The notes: generated by a model not told the origin, from the letters alone. DNA of 64,000 bases from Pseudomonas sp. M47T1 (GCF_000263855.1 NZ_AJWX01000003.1:186001-250000), one strand, 5' to 3'. Counted from the first letter of the stretch, positions 1 to 8,803 are shown. Program-made: numbers and translations.

Positions 1-825
1 GACGAAGGCGCCGTCGCCGACGTGACCGAGGAAGTCGATCGCCTGCGCGAGTCGCTGGAAAAGCTGGAATTTCGCCGCATGTTCAGCGGTGAAATGGATG
101 CCAACAATGCCTACCTGGACATCCAGGCCGGCTCCGGCGGTACCGAAGCCCAGGACTGGGCCAACATCCTGCTGCGCATGTACCTGCGCTGGGCCGACAA
201 ACGCGGCTTCGACACCACCATCATGGAGCTGTCGGCCGGTGAAGTGGCCGGTATCAAGGGCGCTACCCTGCACATCAAGGGCGAGTACGCCTTTGGCTGG
301 CTGCGCACCGAGATCGGTGTTCACCGCCTGGTGCGCAAGAGCCCGTTCGACTCAGGCAACCGCCGCCACACCTCGTTCTCGGCCGTGTTCGTGTCGCCGG
401 AAATCGATGACAACATCGAAATCGACATCAACCCCGCGGACCTGCGCATCGACACCTACCGCTCCTCGGGCGCCGGTGGCCAGCACGTAAACACCACCGA
501 CTCGGCGGTACGTATCACCCACGTGCCCACCAACACCGTGGTCAGCTGCCAGAACGAACGTTCCCAGCACGCGAACAAGGACACCGCCATGAAAATGCTG
601 CGGGCGCGCCTTTACGAGCAGGAAGTGCAGAAGCGCAACGCGGCGTCCCAGGCCATGGAAGACAGCAAGTCGGACATCGGCTGGGGGCACCAGATTCGCT
701 CCTACGTGCTGGATGCCTCGCGCATCAAGGACCTGCGCACCAACATCGAACGCAGTGACTGCGACAAGGTGCTGGACGGCGATATCGACGAATACCTGGT
801 GGCCAGCCTCAAGCAAGGCCTGTAA
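1..825 (+). CDS. prfB: Peptide chain release factor 2 (5'-truncated by window edge)
   Basis: Class I release factor that reads UGA/UAA in the ribosomal A site and triggers peptidyl-tRNA hydrolysis. The visible 274 codons hold the tripeptide anticodon SPF (fragment residues 114-116) and the catalytic GGQ (159-161, in [16 protein letters not shown]), which identify RF2 rather than RF1 (RF1 has PxT in place of SPF). The family is about 364 residues, so roughly 90 N-terminal residues, including the usual programmed frameshift site, lie before the window. The frame is open from base 1; the GTG at 22 is internal. lysS follows 83 bp downstream, the usual prfB-lysS pairing. Confidence 0.97.
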   Translation, partial: DEGAVADVTEEVDRLRESLEKLEFRRMFSGEMDANNAYLDIQAGSGGTEAQDWANILLRMYLRWADKRGFDTTIMELSAGEVAGIKGATLHIKGEYAFGWLRTEIGVHRLVRKSPFDSGNRRHTSFSAVFVSPEIDDNIEIDINPADLRIDTYRSSGAGGQHVNTTDSAVRITHVPTNTVVSCQNERSQHANKDTAMKMLRARLYEQEVQKRNAASQAMEDSKSDIGWGHQIRSYVLDASRIKDLRTNIERSDCDKVLDGDIDEYLVASLKQGL

Positions 826-830
826 GGCGA

Positions 831-878
831 GCGCCCCTGGGGGTGCATTCGCCCGCGATCCCCGCCGCAAGGCGGGGG
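831..878 (+). other. Intercistronic hairpins prfB-lysS
   Basis: Two short GC-rich hairpins fill the gap: GCGCCCC/GGGTGC near 831-846 and CCCCGCC-GCAA-GGCGGGG at 860-877. The second is perfect with a stable GNRA-type tetraloop. No U-run follows, so this looks like an mRNA-stabilising or processing structure inside the prfB-lysS transcript and not a terminator. Confidence 0.45.
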
Positions 879-908
879 CAACAACCCCGTGATGGAATTT
901 TTCAAGAC

Positions 909-2411
909 ATGAGCGACCAACAACTCGACCCGCAAGCCCTGCAACAGGAAGAAAACTCCCTGATCGCCCTGCGCAAGGAAAAGCTTGCTGCCGAGCGTGC
1001 CAAGGGCCAGGCCTTCCCCAACGACTTCCGCCGTGACAGCTACGCAGGTAACCTGCAGAAGCAGTACGTCGACAAGACCAAGGAAGAACTCGAAGCCCTG
1101 GCCATTCCGGTCAAGGTTGCTGGTCGCATCATGCTCAACCGTGGCTCGTTCATGGTGATCCAGGACATGACCGGTCGCATCCAGGTCTATGTCAACCGCA
1201 AGACCCTGCCGGAAGAAACCCTGGCCTCGGTGAAAACCTGGGACATGGGCGACATCATCGCAGCCGAAGGCACCCTGGCCCGTTCGGGCAAGGGCGACCT
1301 GTACGTGGAAATGACCAGCGTGCGCCTGCTGACCAAGTCGCTGCGCCCTTTGCCGGACAAGCACCACGGCCTGACCGACACCGAGCAGCGCTACCGCCAG
1401 CGCTACGTTGACCTGATCGTCAACGAAGAAGTGCGCGACACTTTCCGCGTACGCTCGCAAGTCATCGCCCATATCCGCAACTTCCTGATGAAGCGTGATT
1501 TCCTGGAAGTGGAAACGCCGATGCTGCAGACCATTCCTGGCGGCGCGGCGGCCAAGCCGTTCGAAACCCACCACAACGCGCTGGACCTGCCGATGTTCCT
1601 GCGCATCGCGCCGGAGCTGTACCTCAAGCGTCTGGTGGTTGGCGGCTTCGAGAAAGTCTTCGAAATCAACCGCAACTTCCGTAACGAAGGCGTTTCCACC
1701 CGGCACAACCCCGAGTTCACCATGCTCGAGTTCTACCAGGCCCACGCTGACTACGAAGACAACATGGACCTCACCGAGGAGCTGTTCCGCGAACTGGCAC
1801 AGCTGGTCCTGGGCAGCACCGACGTGCCGTACGGCGACAAGGTGTTCCACTTCGGCGAGCCGTTCGTGCGCCTGTCGGTGTTCGATTCGATCCTCAAGTA
1901 CAACCCGGAACTGACCGCAGCCGACCTGACCGACATCGACAAGGCCCGCGCCATTGCCAAGAAAGCCGGCGCCAAGGTGCTGGGCTTCGAAGGCCTGGGC
2001 AAGCTGCAGGTGATGATTTTCGAAGAGCTGGTGGAGCACAAGCTGGAGCAGCCGCACTTCATTACCCAATACCCGTTCGAAGTGTCGCCGCTGGCCCGTC
2101 GCAACGACGACAACCCGAACGTCACCGACCGGTTCGAGCTGTTCATCGGCGGCCGTGAAATCGCCAACGCCTACTCCGAGTTGAACGACGCGCAAGACCA
2201 GGCCGAGCGCTTCATGGCCCAGGTGGCCGACAAGGACGCCGGCGACGACGAAGCCATGCACTACGATGCCGACTTCGTGCGCGCGCTGGAGTACGGCATG
2301 CCGCCAACGGCGGGTGAGGGCATCGGCATCGACCGCCTGGTGATGCTGCTGACCAACTCCCCGTCGATTCGCGACGTGATCCTGTTCCCGCACATGCGTC
2401 CGCAGGCGTAA
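909..2411 (+). CDS. lysS: Lysyl-tRNA synthetase, class II
   Basis: Charges tRNA-Lys with lysine in the cytoplasm. The 500-residue product begins [12 protein letters not shown]; the ATG at 909 is preferred over the in-frame GTG at 843 because the extra N-terminus matches no LysS and crosses the hairpin region. An N-terminal OB-fold anticodon-binding domain (about 60-150) is followed by the class II catalytic core, with motif 2 ([18 protein letters not shown]) and motif 3 ([11 protein letters not shown]) visible. Length is normal for the family. A rho-independent terminator follows 15 bp after the stop. Confidence 0.97.
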   Translation: MSDQQLDPQALQQEENSLIALRKEKLAAERAKGQAFPNDFRRDSYAGNLQKQYVDKTKEELEALAIPVKVAGRIMLNRGSFMVIQDMTGRIQVYVNRKTLPEETLASVKTWDMGDIIAAEGTLARSGKGDLYVEMTSVRLLTKSLRPLPDKHHGLTDTEQRYRQRYVDLIVNEEVRDTFRVRSQVIAHIRNFLMKRDFLEVETPMLQTIPGGAAAKPFETHHNALDLPMFLRIAPELYLKRLVVGGFEKVFEINRNFRNEGVSTRHNPEFTMLEFYQAHADYEDNMDLTEELFRELAQLVLGSTDVPYGDKVFHFGEPFVRLSVFDSILKYNPELTAADLTDIDKARAIAKKAGAKVLGFEGLGKLQVMIFEELVEHKLEQPHFITQYPFEVSPLARRNDDNPNVTDRFELFIGGREIANAYSELNDAQDQAERFMAQVADKDAGDDEAMHYDADFVRALEYGMPPTAGEGIGIDRLVMLLTNSPSIRDVILFPHMRPQA

Positions 2412-2423
2412 AGGCAACATGAA

Positions 2424-2450
2424 GAAGCCGCCCCCAGGGGCGGCTTTTTT
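2424..2450 (+). terminator. Rho-independent terminator of prfB-lysS
   Basis: AAGCCGCCC-CCAG-GGGCGGCTT stem-loop followed by six T. It lies 13 bp after the lysS stop and marks the end of the prfB-lysS unit. Confidence 0.9.
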
Positions 2451-2496
2451 GTGCACGTTGCACACGCAAGGCAATACAATGGTTTCGTGGCATACC

Positions 2497-2587
2497 GTAG
2501 CCGCTGCCGCCAGGCTGCGCTGGGCCTATGCCCCGCTTCCGATCTTCAGTGTACCGAAGGGCCAGCGCAGCCTGCGGCAGCGGCTAC
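2497..2587. repeat. REP-like inverted pair, GTAGCCGCTGCC family
   Basis: Two arms of about 28-30 nt (2497-2526 and 2559-2587) are near-perfect reverse complements with one or two single-base offsets, separated by 32 nt. Each outer end reads GTAGCCGCTGCCG (reverse complement on the right). Related single copies occur near 15257-15274, 24616-24638 and 28747-28770, so this is a dispersed palindrome family distinct from the GCGGG(T/C)(A/T)GA type elsewhere in the window. It lies between the lysS terminator and the TetR gene. Confidence 0.75.
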
Positions 2588-2625
2588 ATGGCCACCCAAG
2601 CACAAAACTACAGAGGACAGTAGAA

Positions 2626-3342
2626 GTGACTCCTGCAATGGCTCAACAAGGTGCTGCCGGTGTAGCGACAGCAGTGGCGGAAAGCGTTCAGTATCAGGGC
2701 CGCAAGGCCAGCCGCCAGGGAAGTGAACAGCGTCGCCAGGAGATTCTCGACGCGGCCATGCGCATTGTCGTACGCGATGGCGTACGCGGGGTTCGGCATC
2801 GTGCGGTGGCGGCGCAAGCCGGTGTACCGCTGTCGGCCACCACCTATTATTTCAAGGACATCGAAGACCTGCTCACCGACACCTTCGCCCAGTACGTGGA
2901 GCGCAGCGCCGCCTACATGGCCAAGCTGTGGGCCAGTACCGAAGAGTTGTTGCGCGGCATCATGGCGCGCAACGACGGCAGCCCGGCCTCCCGTGCCCAA
3001 CTGGCCGACGAGATCGCGCGCATGACTGCTGAATACGTGCATCGTCAGTTGCTGACCCGCCGCGACTACCTGATGGCCGAACAGGCGTTTCGCCAGGAAG
3101 CACTGCTCAGCCCGCGGCTGGCAGAACTGGTGACCTCGCATCAGCAAATCCTCTTGCAGGGCGCCTGCCAGCTGCTGGAAGTGCTGGGTTCGCGCGAGCC
3201 CAAACAGGATGCCAAGGTGTTGACGGCCATCATCGGCCGCATGGAATATCAGGGCCTGCTCGACAACGAGCAACCGATGGCCGATGAAGACATGCTGGCG
3301 ATTCTGACGCGCTACATGCACCTGGTGCTGGCCTCGGCCTGA
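2626..3342 (+). CDS. TetR/AcrR-family transcriptional regulator
   Basis: One-component DNA-binding repressor; ligand and targets unknown. The helix-turn-helix is at about residues 38-80 (RRQEILDAAMRIVVRDGVRG through AGVPLSATTYYFKD), followed by a helical ligand-binding domain. Start chosen as GTG 2626 because GAGG at 2613-2616 is spaced 9 nt from it; ATG 2638 is the alternative and would remove four residues. The open frame extends back to 2419, but that part crosses a terminator and a REP pair. It heads a same-strand run of uncharacterised genes through 6401 and may control them (inference). In P. aeruginosa a TetR gene also sits next to lysS (from memory). Confidence 0.85.
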   Translation: MTPAMAQQGAAGVATAVAESVQYQGRKASRQGSEQRRQEILDAAMRIVVRDGVRGVRHRAVAAQAGVPLSATTYYFKDIEDLLTDTFAQYVERSAAYMAKLWASTEELLRGIMARNDGSPASRAQLADEIARMTAEYVHRQLLTRRDYLMAEQAFRQEALLSPRLAELVTSHQQILLQGACQLLEVLGSREPKQDAKVLTAIIGRMEYQGLLDNEQPMADEDMLAILTRYMHLVLASA

Positions 3343-3379
3343 ATAACGGGCGCCCCTGGCGCCCTGCAAGGAGTGCTTG

Positions 3380-3934
3380 ATGAACGCCTGGCGCCTGCTG
3401 CTCATCGCCCTGTCGTCGTTGCTGCTGGGTGGCTGCCTGGTCAGCTTCAATGCCCCGTTACCGGCCAGCCAGGCCGCGCCTGCGGGGCTGGTGGGGCGCT
3501 GGGTGAGCAAGGATGCCTGGGGGCAGCACCTGGCCCTGAGCATCAAGCGCAACGGCGCCGACCACTACCTTGCCATCAGCACGCCTGCTGGCCAGCCACG
3601 CGATGAGGTAGGCTTTACCGTGGCCGGCCACGGCAGCCGCTGGTACGCCTCGGCGCGAATGCCGGCCGACTATGGTGGTCAATATGCCCTGGTTGGCTTC
3701 GAGCTGACCGACGACGGCGCGCTGGTGGTCTATAACCTCGATGTCGACCGTGTTCGCCAGGCCCTGCAACAGCAGGCCCTGCGCGGTGAAGGGGTGGACG
3801 GCAAAGAGGGTGAAGGCGTGCGGGTGGACAGTGACCTGGACCAGGTGTTTGCCTACCTGGACGACCCGGCCAACTCCGACGTATTCGTTGAAATTGCCCG
3901 GTACACTCGGGCCAAGCCTATTCGCAAGTCTTGA
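3380..3934 (+). CDS. Predicted lipoprotein of unknown function
   Basis: A 184-residue protein with a type II signal peptide: MNAWRLLLIALSSLLLGGC, lipidated Cys at residue 19. Residue +2 is Leu, not Asp, so outer-membrane sorting is expected. ATG 3380 is preceded by AAGGAG (3368-3373) at 6-nt spacing; the TTG at 3377 is not needed. The mature part is a small mixed alpha/beta region with conserved-looking WVSKDAWGQHLALSIKRNG and WYASARMPADYGGQYALVGF stretches. I do not recognise a named domain. It ends 14 bp before the next gene, so the two are likely cotranscribed. Confidence 0.8.
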   Translation: MNAWRLLLIALSSLLLGGCLVSFNAPLPASQAAPAGLVGRWVSKDAWGQHLALSIKRNGADHYLAISTPAGQPRDEVGFTVAGHGSRWYASARMPADYGGQYALVGFELTDDGALVVYNLDVDRVRQALQQQALRGEGVDGKEGEGVRVDSDLDQVFAYLDDPANSDVFVEIARYTRAKPIRKS

Positions 3935-3948
3935 TAAGGAGTCGCCCT

Positions 3949-5226
3949 TTGGACGAATACCAACAGACGATACGTGGCCTGTCCGACCGCATCGTGTTGG
4001 CCCAGACCCCCATCCGCGTGCTGGATGCGGTGAAATGGGATGACAGCATCCGTCAGGAATTCCTCAAGGCCAAGGGCAAGGCGTTGCCGGCCGTGGACCG
4101 TGCCTATTACCAGAACCGGCCCCTGTCGTTCGACTCCAGCGCGGTCAAGCTGGAGTTTCAGAACATCGAGCGCGACATCACCCGCCAGCTCGGCCAGTTC
4201 AACCCGGTGGGCCAGATCATGCGGCGCATGTGCAAGGAGTACCGCATGGTGGTGCGCATGCTGGAAGCGCGCGGCACCGAAGATTTCGGGCTGATTTCCC
4301 AGGAACTGTACGGCGCGGCGTCCGACGCTTTTCACGCCGGCGACCCCACCCTGGCCGACCTGGGCTTGATGCTGTCCGACTACCTGAACAACATTGACGG
4401 CCGCGGCGACCTCAAGGACGAGCCCAAGACCCTCACCGCCAAGGACGCCGTGGGCATGCTGCAGAGCCGCCTGAACCGCACCTTTGGCGAGGCCGAGGAA
4501 ACCATCCGGGTGTTCGAGTCCGATGGCATCGTCGCTGACGCGGCGGCAGGCGCCGACTACATCAAGATCCGCAGCGACGCCATGTTCAACGAGCGCGACG
4601 TGCGCGCCTTGGAAGTGCACGAAGGGCTGGTGCACGTGGGTACCACGCTCAACGGCCAGAACCAGCCAATTTGCACCTTCCTGTCCAAGGGCCCGCCCTC
4701 GTCCACGGTTACCCAGGAAGGGCTGGCAATTTTGATGGAAGTGATTGCCTTCGCCTCCTACCCCAGCCGCCTGCGCAAGCTGACCAACCGCACGCGTGCC
4801 ATTCACATGGTGGAGCAGGGCGCCGACTTCCTGCAGGTGTTCGACTTCTTCCGCGAGCAGGGCTTCGGCATGCCGGAAAGCTACGGTAATGCCAGTCGCG
4901 TGTTCCGGGGTTCCACGCCCACGGGGTTGCCGTTTACCAAGGACCTTTCCTACCTGAAGGGCTTCATCATGGTCTACAACTATATCCAGTTGGCCGTGCG
5001 CAAAGGCAAGCTGGAGCAGATTCCGCTGCTGTTCTGCGGCAAGACCACCTTGGAAGACATGCGCACCCTGCGACAGCTGGTGGATGAGGGCCTGGTGACG
5101 CCGCCCAAGTACCTGCCCGAGCAGTTCCGCGACCTCAACGCGCTGTCGGCGTGGATGTGCTTCTCCAACTTCCTCAACCACCTGAGTCTGGATCGCATTG
5201 AAGCGGACTATTCGAACATTCTGTAG
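3949..5226 (+). CDS. QEGLA-motif protein (DUF1704 family), putative metallohydrolase
   Basis: A 425-residue member of the family annotated as 'flavohemoglobin expression-modulating QEGLA motif protein'. The defining QEGLA sequence is at residues 256-260, and an EVHEGLVHVGT stretch some 40 residues earlier supplies an H-E pair. In a zincin-like reading these would supply metal ligands; that reading is inference. Start is TTG 3949, with AAGGAG at 3936-3941 spaced 7 nt; the frame also has TTG 3931, but that overlaps the previous stop and has no ribosome site. The biochemical role is not established. It is followed, with a 29-bp overlap, by a lipoprotein hydrolase. Confidence 0.8.
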   Translation: MDEYQQTIRGLSDRIVLAQTPIRVLDAVKWDDSIRQEFLKAKGKALPAVDRAYYQNRPLSFDSSAVKLEFQNIERDITRQLGQFNPVGQIMRRMCKEYRMVVRMLEARGTEDFGLISQELYGAASDAFHAGDPTLADLGLMLSDYLNNIDGRGDLKDEPKTLTAKDAVGMLQSRLNRTFGEAEETIRVFESDGIVADAAAGADYIKIRSDAMFNERDVRALEVHEGLVHVGTTLNGQNQPICTFLSKGPPSSTVTQEGLAILMEVIAFASYPSRLRKLTNRTRAIHMVEQGADFLQVFDFFREQGFGMPESYGNASRVFRGSTPTGLPFTKDLSYLKGFIMVYNYIQLAVRKGKLEQIPLLFCGKTTLEDMRTLRQLVDEGLVTPPKYLPEQFRDLNALSAWMCFSNFLNHLSLDRIEADYSNIL

Positions 5227-6100
5227 CGGCCTGGTGCTGCTGGCCTTGCTGAGCGGTTGCAGCGGCCTGCTGTTCTACCCGGAAAAGGGCCAGCCCTTCG
5301 CCCCCGACAAGGCCGGGCTTGCGTACCGCGACGTGACCCTGACCGCCGCCGACGGCACCCGCTTGCATGGCTGGTGGCTGCCGGCCAAGCCCGGGGTGCC
5401 GGTCAAGGGCACGGTGCTGCACCTGCACGGCAACGGCGGCAACATGGCCTGGCACCTGGGTGGCAGCTGGTGGCTGCCGGAGCAGGGCTATCAGGTGCTG
5501 TTGATTGATTACCGCGGTTACGGCTTGTCCGAAGGCAGCCCGAGCTTGCCCGCGATCTATCAGGACATCGACGCCGCCTTCACCTGGCTAGGCCAGCAAC
5601 CCGAGGTGCAGGGCAAGCCCCTGGTGCTGCTGGGCCAGAGCCTGGGCGGCGCCATGGGTATCCATTACCTGGCCGACCACCCGCAGCAACTCAAGCGCCT
5701 GCAGGCGCTGGTGTTCGACGGCGTGCCGTCCAGCTATCGAGGCGTAGGGCGCTTTGCCCTCAGTACCTCGTGGCTGACCTGGCCTTTGCAGGTGCCGTTG
5801 TCCTGGCTGGTGCCGGACAGTGACAGCGCCCTTTACTCCATCGAAGCCCTGAAAGGCACGCCCATGCTGTTCTACCAGAGCATGGACGACGCGGTAGTGC
5901 CGCTGGCCAACGGCCTGGAACTGTACAAAAAGGCCCCGCCGCCCCGGGTGTTGCAACTGACCCGTGGTGGCCACGTGCAGACCTTCGCCGACCCTACCTG
6001 GCGCACGGTGATGATCCGCTTCCTGGAAGACCCGCAGCATTTCAACGGCCTGCGCCGGCTGGGCGAGATCCCCAATTACCCTGAGAAACCCCATGAGTGA
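5198..6100 (+). CDS. Alpha/beta hydrolase lipoprotein
   Basis: A 300-residue serine hydrolase tethered by a lipobox (LLALLSGC, Cys21). The fold signature is clear: oxyanion stretch LHLHGNGGNMAW, nucleophile elbow GQSLGG with Ser148, acidic residue in QSMDDAVVPLANG and catalytic His in RGGHVQTF. This is the BEM46/YfhR-like group of uncertain substrate, here probably periplasmic. Start is TTG 5198, which overlaps the upstream gene by 29 bp and gives a full signal peptide; no later start would keep it. The stop overlaps the next ATG, indicating translational coupling. Confidence 0.85.
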   Translation: MKRTIRTFCSGLVLLALLSGCSGLLFYPEKGQPFAPDKAGLAYRDVTLTAADGTRLHGWWLPAKPGVPVKGTVLHLHGNGGNMAWHLGGSWWLPEQGYQVLLIDYRGYGLSEGSPSLPAIYQDIDAAFTWLGQQPEVQGKPLVLLGQSLGGAMGIHYLADHPQQLKRLQALVFDGVPSSYRGVGRFALSTSWLTWPLQVPLSWLVPDSDSALYSIEALKGTPMLFYQSMDDAVVPLANGLELYKKAPPPRVLQLTRGGHVQTFADPTWRTVMIRFLEDPQHFNGLRRLGEIPNYPEKPHE

Positions 6101-6401
6101 AGAACGCAACGCCATCCCGATGATCATCACCGGGGTGTGCAGCATTATCGGTACGGTGGCGTGCCTGTGGTATTACGGCTACCTGCATTTCGCCAAGCCC
6201 GAAGATGCGTTGCTGCTGACCGACTTCACCATGCTCAAGACCATCCCGGGCGAGGACTACAAAGTCTCCGCTACCCCGGCCAATGAAGTGGCGCAGTGCA
6301 TCGATGGCATCGTGGTGCTGTTCGATACCACGCAGAAGGGGTTGAGTGGGGTATTGGTGGATAACCAGAAGCAGGCGGTGCATTGCGCTCCAGGGCAATG
6401 A
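6093..6401 (+). CDS. Small membrane-anchored protein of unknown function
   Basis: 102 residues, ATG 6093, overlapping the upstream stop (ATGAGTGA). One N-terminal membrane helix (about residues 9-28, IPMIITGVCSIIGTVACLWYY) precedes a soluble domain of about 70 residues. The helix and overlap suggest it works at the inner membrane with the upstream lipoprotein genes. No known domain recognised. It is the last intact gene of the 2626-6401 run. Confidence 0.7.
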   Translation: MSEERNAIPMIITGVCSIIGTVACLWYYGYLHFAKPEDALLLTDFTMLKTIPGEDYKVSATPANEVAQCIDGIVVLFDTTQKGLSGVLVDNQKQAVHCAPGQ

Positions 6402-6527
6402 CTGTGACCACCGGGCAACGCCTTCGAGCGCTGTCGCCAGGCAGGTAAAGTTCATCAATCCTGTGTGTAGATTACGTTACCACCGCCCTCCATTTCTAAA
6501 TGATGGCAAATAGCCCACTGGGCTGGC

Positions 6528-6632
6528 GAGTTTCAGCAGGCACTCGACACCCAGGATGTGCGCCATATCAGCCAGGTGCGCGAGGCGTTGGAGCAGCGTT
6601 TGGCCGTGATCGACCACGGGAGCTGGCGATGA
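6528..6632 (+). pseudogene. C-terminal remnant of an Hsp70 (HscC-like) gene
   Basis: An open stretch without a start encodes EFQQALDTQDVRHISQVREA and ends at TGA 6630-6632, overlapping the next ATG as ATGA. This looks like the helical C-terminal tail of an HscC-type Hsp70, which in pseudomonads is often followed directly by a J-domain gene. The rest of the roughly 560-codon gene is absent: upstream sequence is non-coding up to the gene ending at 6401. Assignment rests on the tail sequence plus the overlapping J-domain partner, so it is moderately sure. Confidence 0.5.
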
Positions 6633-7369
6633 GCGACTGCTGGACAGTGCTGGGGCTTGAGGCCAGCGCGGATGAGCGCAGCATCAAGCGCCAGTATGCG
6701 CGGCTGCTCAAGATTCATCGCCCCCGACACAGACCCCGAGGGCTTTCAGCGCCTGCGCGATGCCTATGAGGCAGCGCTGCGGGGGACGCAGCATGCCGCG
6801 CCCCCGGCGCCGCCTTTGGCTGAGCCCGCGCCGCCCCCCAGCCCGGCTACAACGTTCGAGCCTGCCCCGAAGCCGGTGTGTTTGACGAGCGTTGCCTTGA
6901 TGAGCTGAGCGAGTTCATGGCAGACGGTGATTCTCTCGGTTTCATTGATTGCCTGGAAGGTTTGCTGGCGCAGCCGTGGCTGATGGGCATCGATCAGCGC
7001 CGCAACTTTCAGTCCCGCCTGATGAACCTGTTCAACGAGCAGACGCGCTGGACGGTGGGCATGTGGGACTACTGCTGTCAGCGATTTGGCTGGCGGGAAA
7101 CCTGGGTGTCGGAACCTGCGCTATGGCCGCGATTAATCGCCCGTAGCAATCGTCTGCGCTGGGATGAGAGCGTGCACGTGCCGCCCGAATCCGAAAGGCT
7201 TCGCTCAAGCATAAGTAGAGTGCTGCTGTTTGCCGGGGTAGTGTGTGCCGGTTGGTGGGCCAGCGGTGCGCCAATGCCTGCTGTGAGTCAGCAGACGCTG
7301 GACGAGCTCCGTCAAGCGGCGAAGTGGGTGGGCCTGATTGTGCTGGTAGCGCGCCAACTGCAACGTTGA
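6629..7369 (+). pseudogene. J-domain protein, frameshifted
   Basis: Starts with a J-domain (WTVLGLEASADERSIKRQYA), then the frame breaks at a run of five C (6721-6725). One base fewer restores RPDTDPEGFQRLRDAYEAAL, the normal continuation, with RPD in place of the classical HPD. A Pro/Ala-rich linker follows, and a second shift near 6876-6882 returns to the first frame for FDERCLDELSEFMADG and a C-terminal region with two hydrophobic segments (about 7216-7250 and 7330-7355), ending at 7369. Intact it would be about 245 residues. Two shifts plus the missing Hsp70 partner argue for decay rather than sequencing error. Confidence 0.65.
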
Positions 7370-7416
7370 GCTGACAGAGGATTGCCCGCGTGAGCGGGCG
7401 ACCCTCGATGCTTCGA

Positions 7417-8208
7417 TCAGTTGGTGGAGCTGACGGCCGAACGCGGTGCCACCGGCTGGTTGTCATTGGAAATGGTCACTTCCACACGACGGTTCATCGC
7501 CCGGCCGGACACGCTGGTGTTATCGGCCACCGGGTATTCCTTGCCATACCCCTGGGACACGATACGGCTGGGGTCCACGCCCATCTTCGCCAGCGCTGTG
7601 CTCACCGAACCTGCACGGCGGTCAGACAAGGTCTGGTTGTAGGACGCAGAACCGGTGCTGTCGGTGTAACCCTCGACAATCACCTTGCGGTCCGGGTTTT
7701 CCTGAAGGAATTGCGCCAGCTTGTTCACGTTCATCAGGCCGCTGGACTTGAGGCCGGCCTTGTTCACGTCAAACAGCACATCGCCAAACGTCACCACGGT
7801 GCCGCGGTCGGTCTGCTTGGCGTTGAGGCTGTCCTGCAGTTGCTTGATCTGCGCGTCACGGGCATCCAGGCGTGCCTGGGTACGCTGGGCAGACGCATTT
7901 TTCAGGTTAGCCTCTGCGGTGCGCAGGGCAATGGTCTGCTTGGCCACTTCCACGCGCTGGTTGGTCAGGTAGGCCAACTGGTCCACGTCGCGGCTGTCGT
8001 CATGGTTCAGGTAGGCCTTGTCGGCCTTGTCCATGTAGTCGGACGCGTCCTTGGTTTCCAGCGCCGCCACCTGGCTGGCCTGTGGGTTGGCTTGCAGCGC
8101 CTGGAAGTTGGTGCGCGCCTGGTCAAGGTTGGGGTTGGGTTTGGTGGCGCAGGCAGCCAGGGCAACGCTGGCGGCCAGCAGGGCAGGGATCATCAAGTGT
8201 TTACGCAT
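7417..8208 (-). CDS. OmpA-family outer-membrane lipoprotein (LptF-like)
   Basis: A 263-residue lipoprotein (MRKHLMIPALLAASVALAAC, Cys20) with a helical periplasmic stretch (about 30-130, DUF4398-like repeats with many Ala/Gln) and a C-terminal OmpA peptidoglycan-binding domain (about 135-245: VIVEGYTDSTGSASYNQTLS, with SDRRA and MNRRVEV). Start 8208 is chosen because AAAGG abuts the earlier in-frame ATG (8217) but is well spaced from this one. It is the second gene after the 8256-8657 lipoprotein. It resembles P. aeruginosa LptF, an AlgU-dependent envelope protein (established for LptF; transfer by similarity). Confidence 0.85.
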   Translation of the reverse strand: MRKHLMIPALLAASVALAACATKPNPNLDQARTNFQALQANPQASQVAALETKDASDYMDKADKAYLNHDDSRDVDQLAYLTNQRVEVAKQTIALRTAEANLKNASAQRTQARLDARDAQIKQLQDSLNAKQTDRGTVVTFGDVLFDVNKAGLKSSGLMNVNKLAQFLQENPDRKVIVEGYTDSTGSASYNQTLSDRRAGSVSTALAKMGVDPSRIVSQGYGKEYPVADNTSVSGRAMNRRVEVTISNDNQPVAPRSAVSSTN

Positions 8209-8255
8209 GGTGTTCATCCTTTAATCGAATACGGGTGGCGATAGCTGAGCAGGGC

Positions 8256-8657
8256 TCACTGCTGCTGCGTATTGCGCATGCCTTCTTCGCGCACGTCCTG
8301 AACGCCTGCACGGGCGTCCTGCACGGCTTTTTCGGCCTTGGCCGCCTGCGCCTTGCGCTCGGCGACACGGGCATCCCACTCGGCCTGTTCGGCGAGCATG
8401 CGGGCCTGGTCATAGTGCTTGTCGTGCATGGCCATTTCGGCCTGCTTGAACTTATCCTGGGCGGCCTTCATTTCGACGGCGGCGTATTCGGTACCGCCGG
8501 CGCTGACCGCGCTGTTGACCGCCGATTGGGTCACCGCGTACTGCTCGGTGGGGGGCTTGCCGGCGCAACCGGCGAGGATGAGGCTGGTGCCGATTGCCAC
8601 GGCCGCCAGTTTCAGCCCGCGCAGTGGGGTGGTGGTGTTGGCTGTGCTGGTATTCAT
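8256..8657 (-). CDS. DUF4398-type lipoprotein
   Basis: 133 residues with a signal peptide ending LILAGC (Cys31), then an almost wholly alpha-helical, charged, Ala-rich mature domain typical of DUF4398 proteins found upstream of OmpA-like genes. The start MNTSTANTTT at 8657 has GGAG 8 nt upstream; the frame runs on to 8744 without support. It precedes the OmpA-like lipoprotein by 47 bp on the same strand, and a possible AlgU promoter lies at 8775-8803. Likely part of a stress-linked cell-envelope operon. Confidence 0.8.
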   Translation of the reverse strand: MNTSTANTTTPLRGLKLAAVAIGTSLILAGCAGKPPTEQYAVTQSAVNSAVSAGGTEYAAVEMKAAQDKFKQAEMAMHDKHYDQARMLAEQAEWDARVAERKAQAAKAEKAVQDARAGVQDVREEGMRNTQQQ

Positions 8658-8774
8658 GGTTGCAACTCCATTGTCTGACTCCTGAAAACTCACCCATGAC
8701 AGATCTTCCATGCGGGCCCGGATAGCGGGACGCCTGAGCCACATTTCGAAGGGTCTTCTGTGATGGCTTATTGG

Positions 8775-8803
8775 TTCGGACCGGAGCGTTTTTTGATTGG
8801 TTC
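8775..8803 (-). promoter_or_regulatory. Possible AlgU (sigma-22) promoter
   Basis: On the minus strand GAACCA (8803-8798), a 17-nt spacer and TCCGAA (8780-8775) resemble the AlgU/RpoE consensus GAACTT-N16/17-TCtGA. It lies about 120 bp before the DUF4398/OmpA-like pair, whose P. aeruginosa counterpart lptF is AlgU-controlled. Two mismatches in the -35 keep this tentative. Confidence 0.4.

Noticed and set aside
702..2474. 590-codon minus-strand open frame over lysS
   Set aside because: Antisense of a clear lysS with GC-rich codon bias; its translation is His/Gln/Val-rich low-complexity and resembles no protein.
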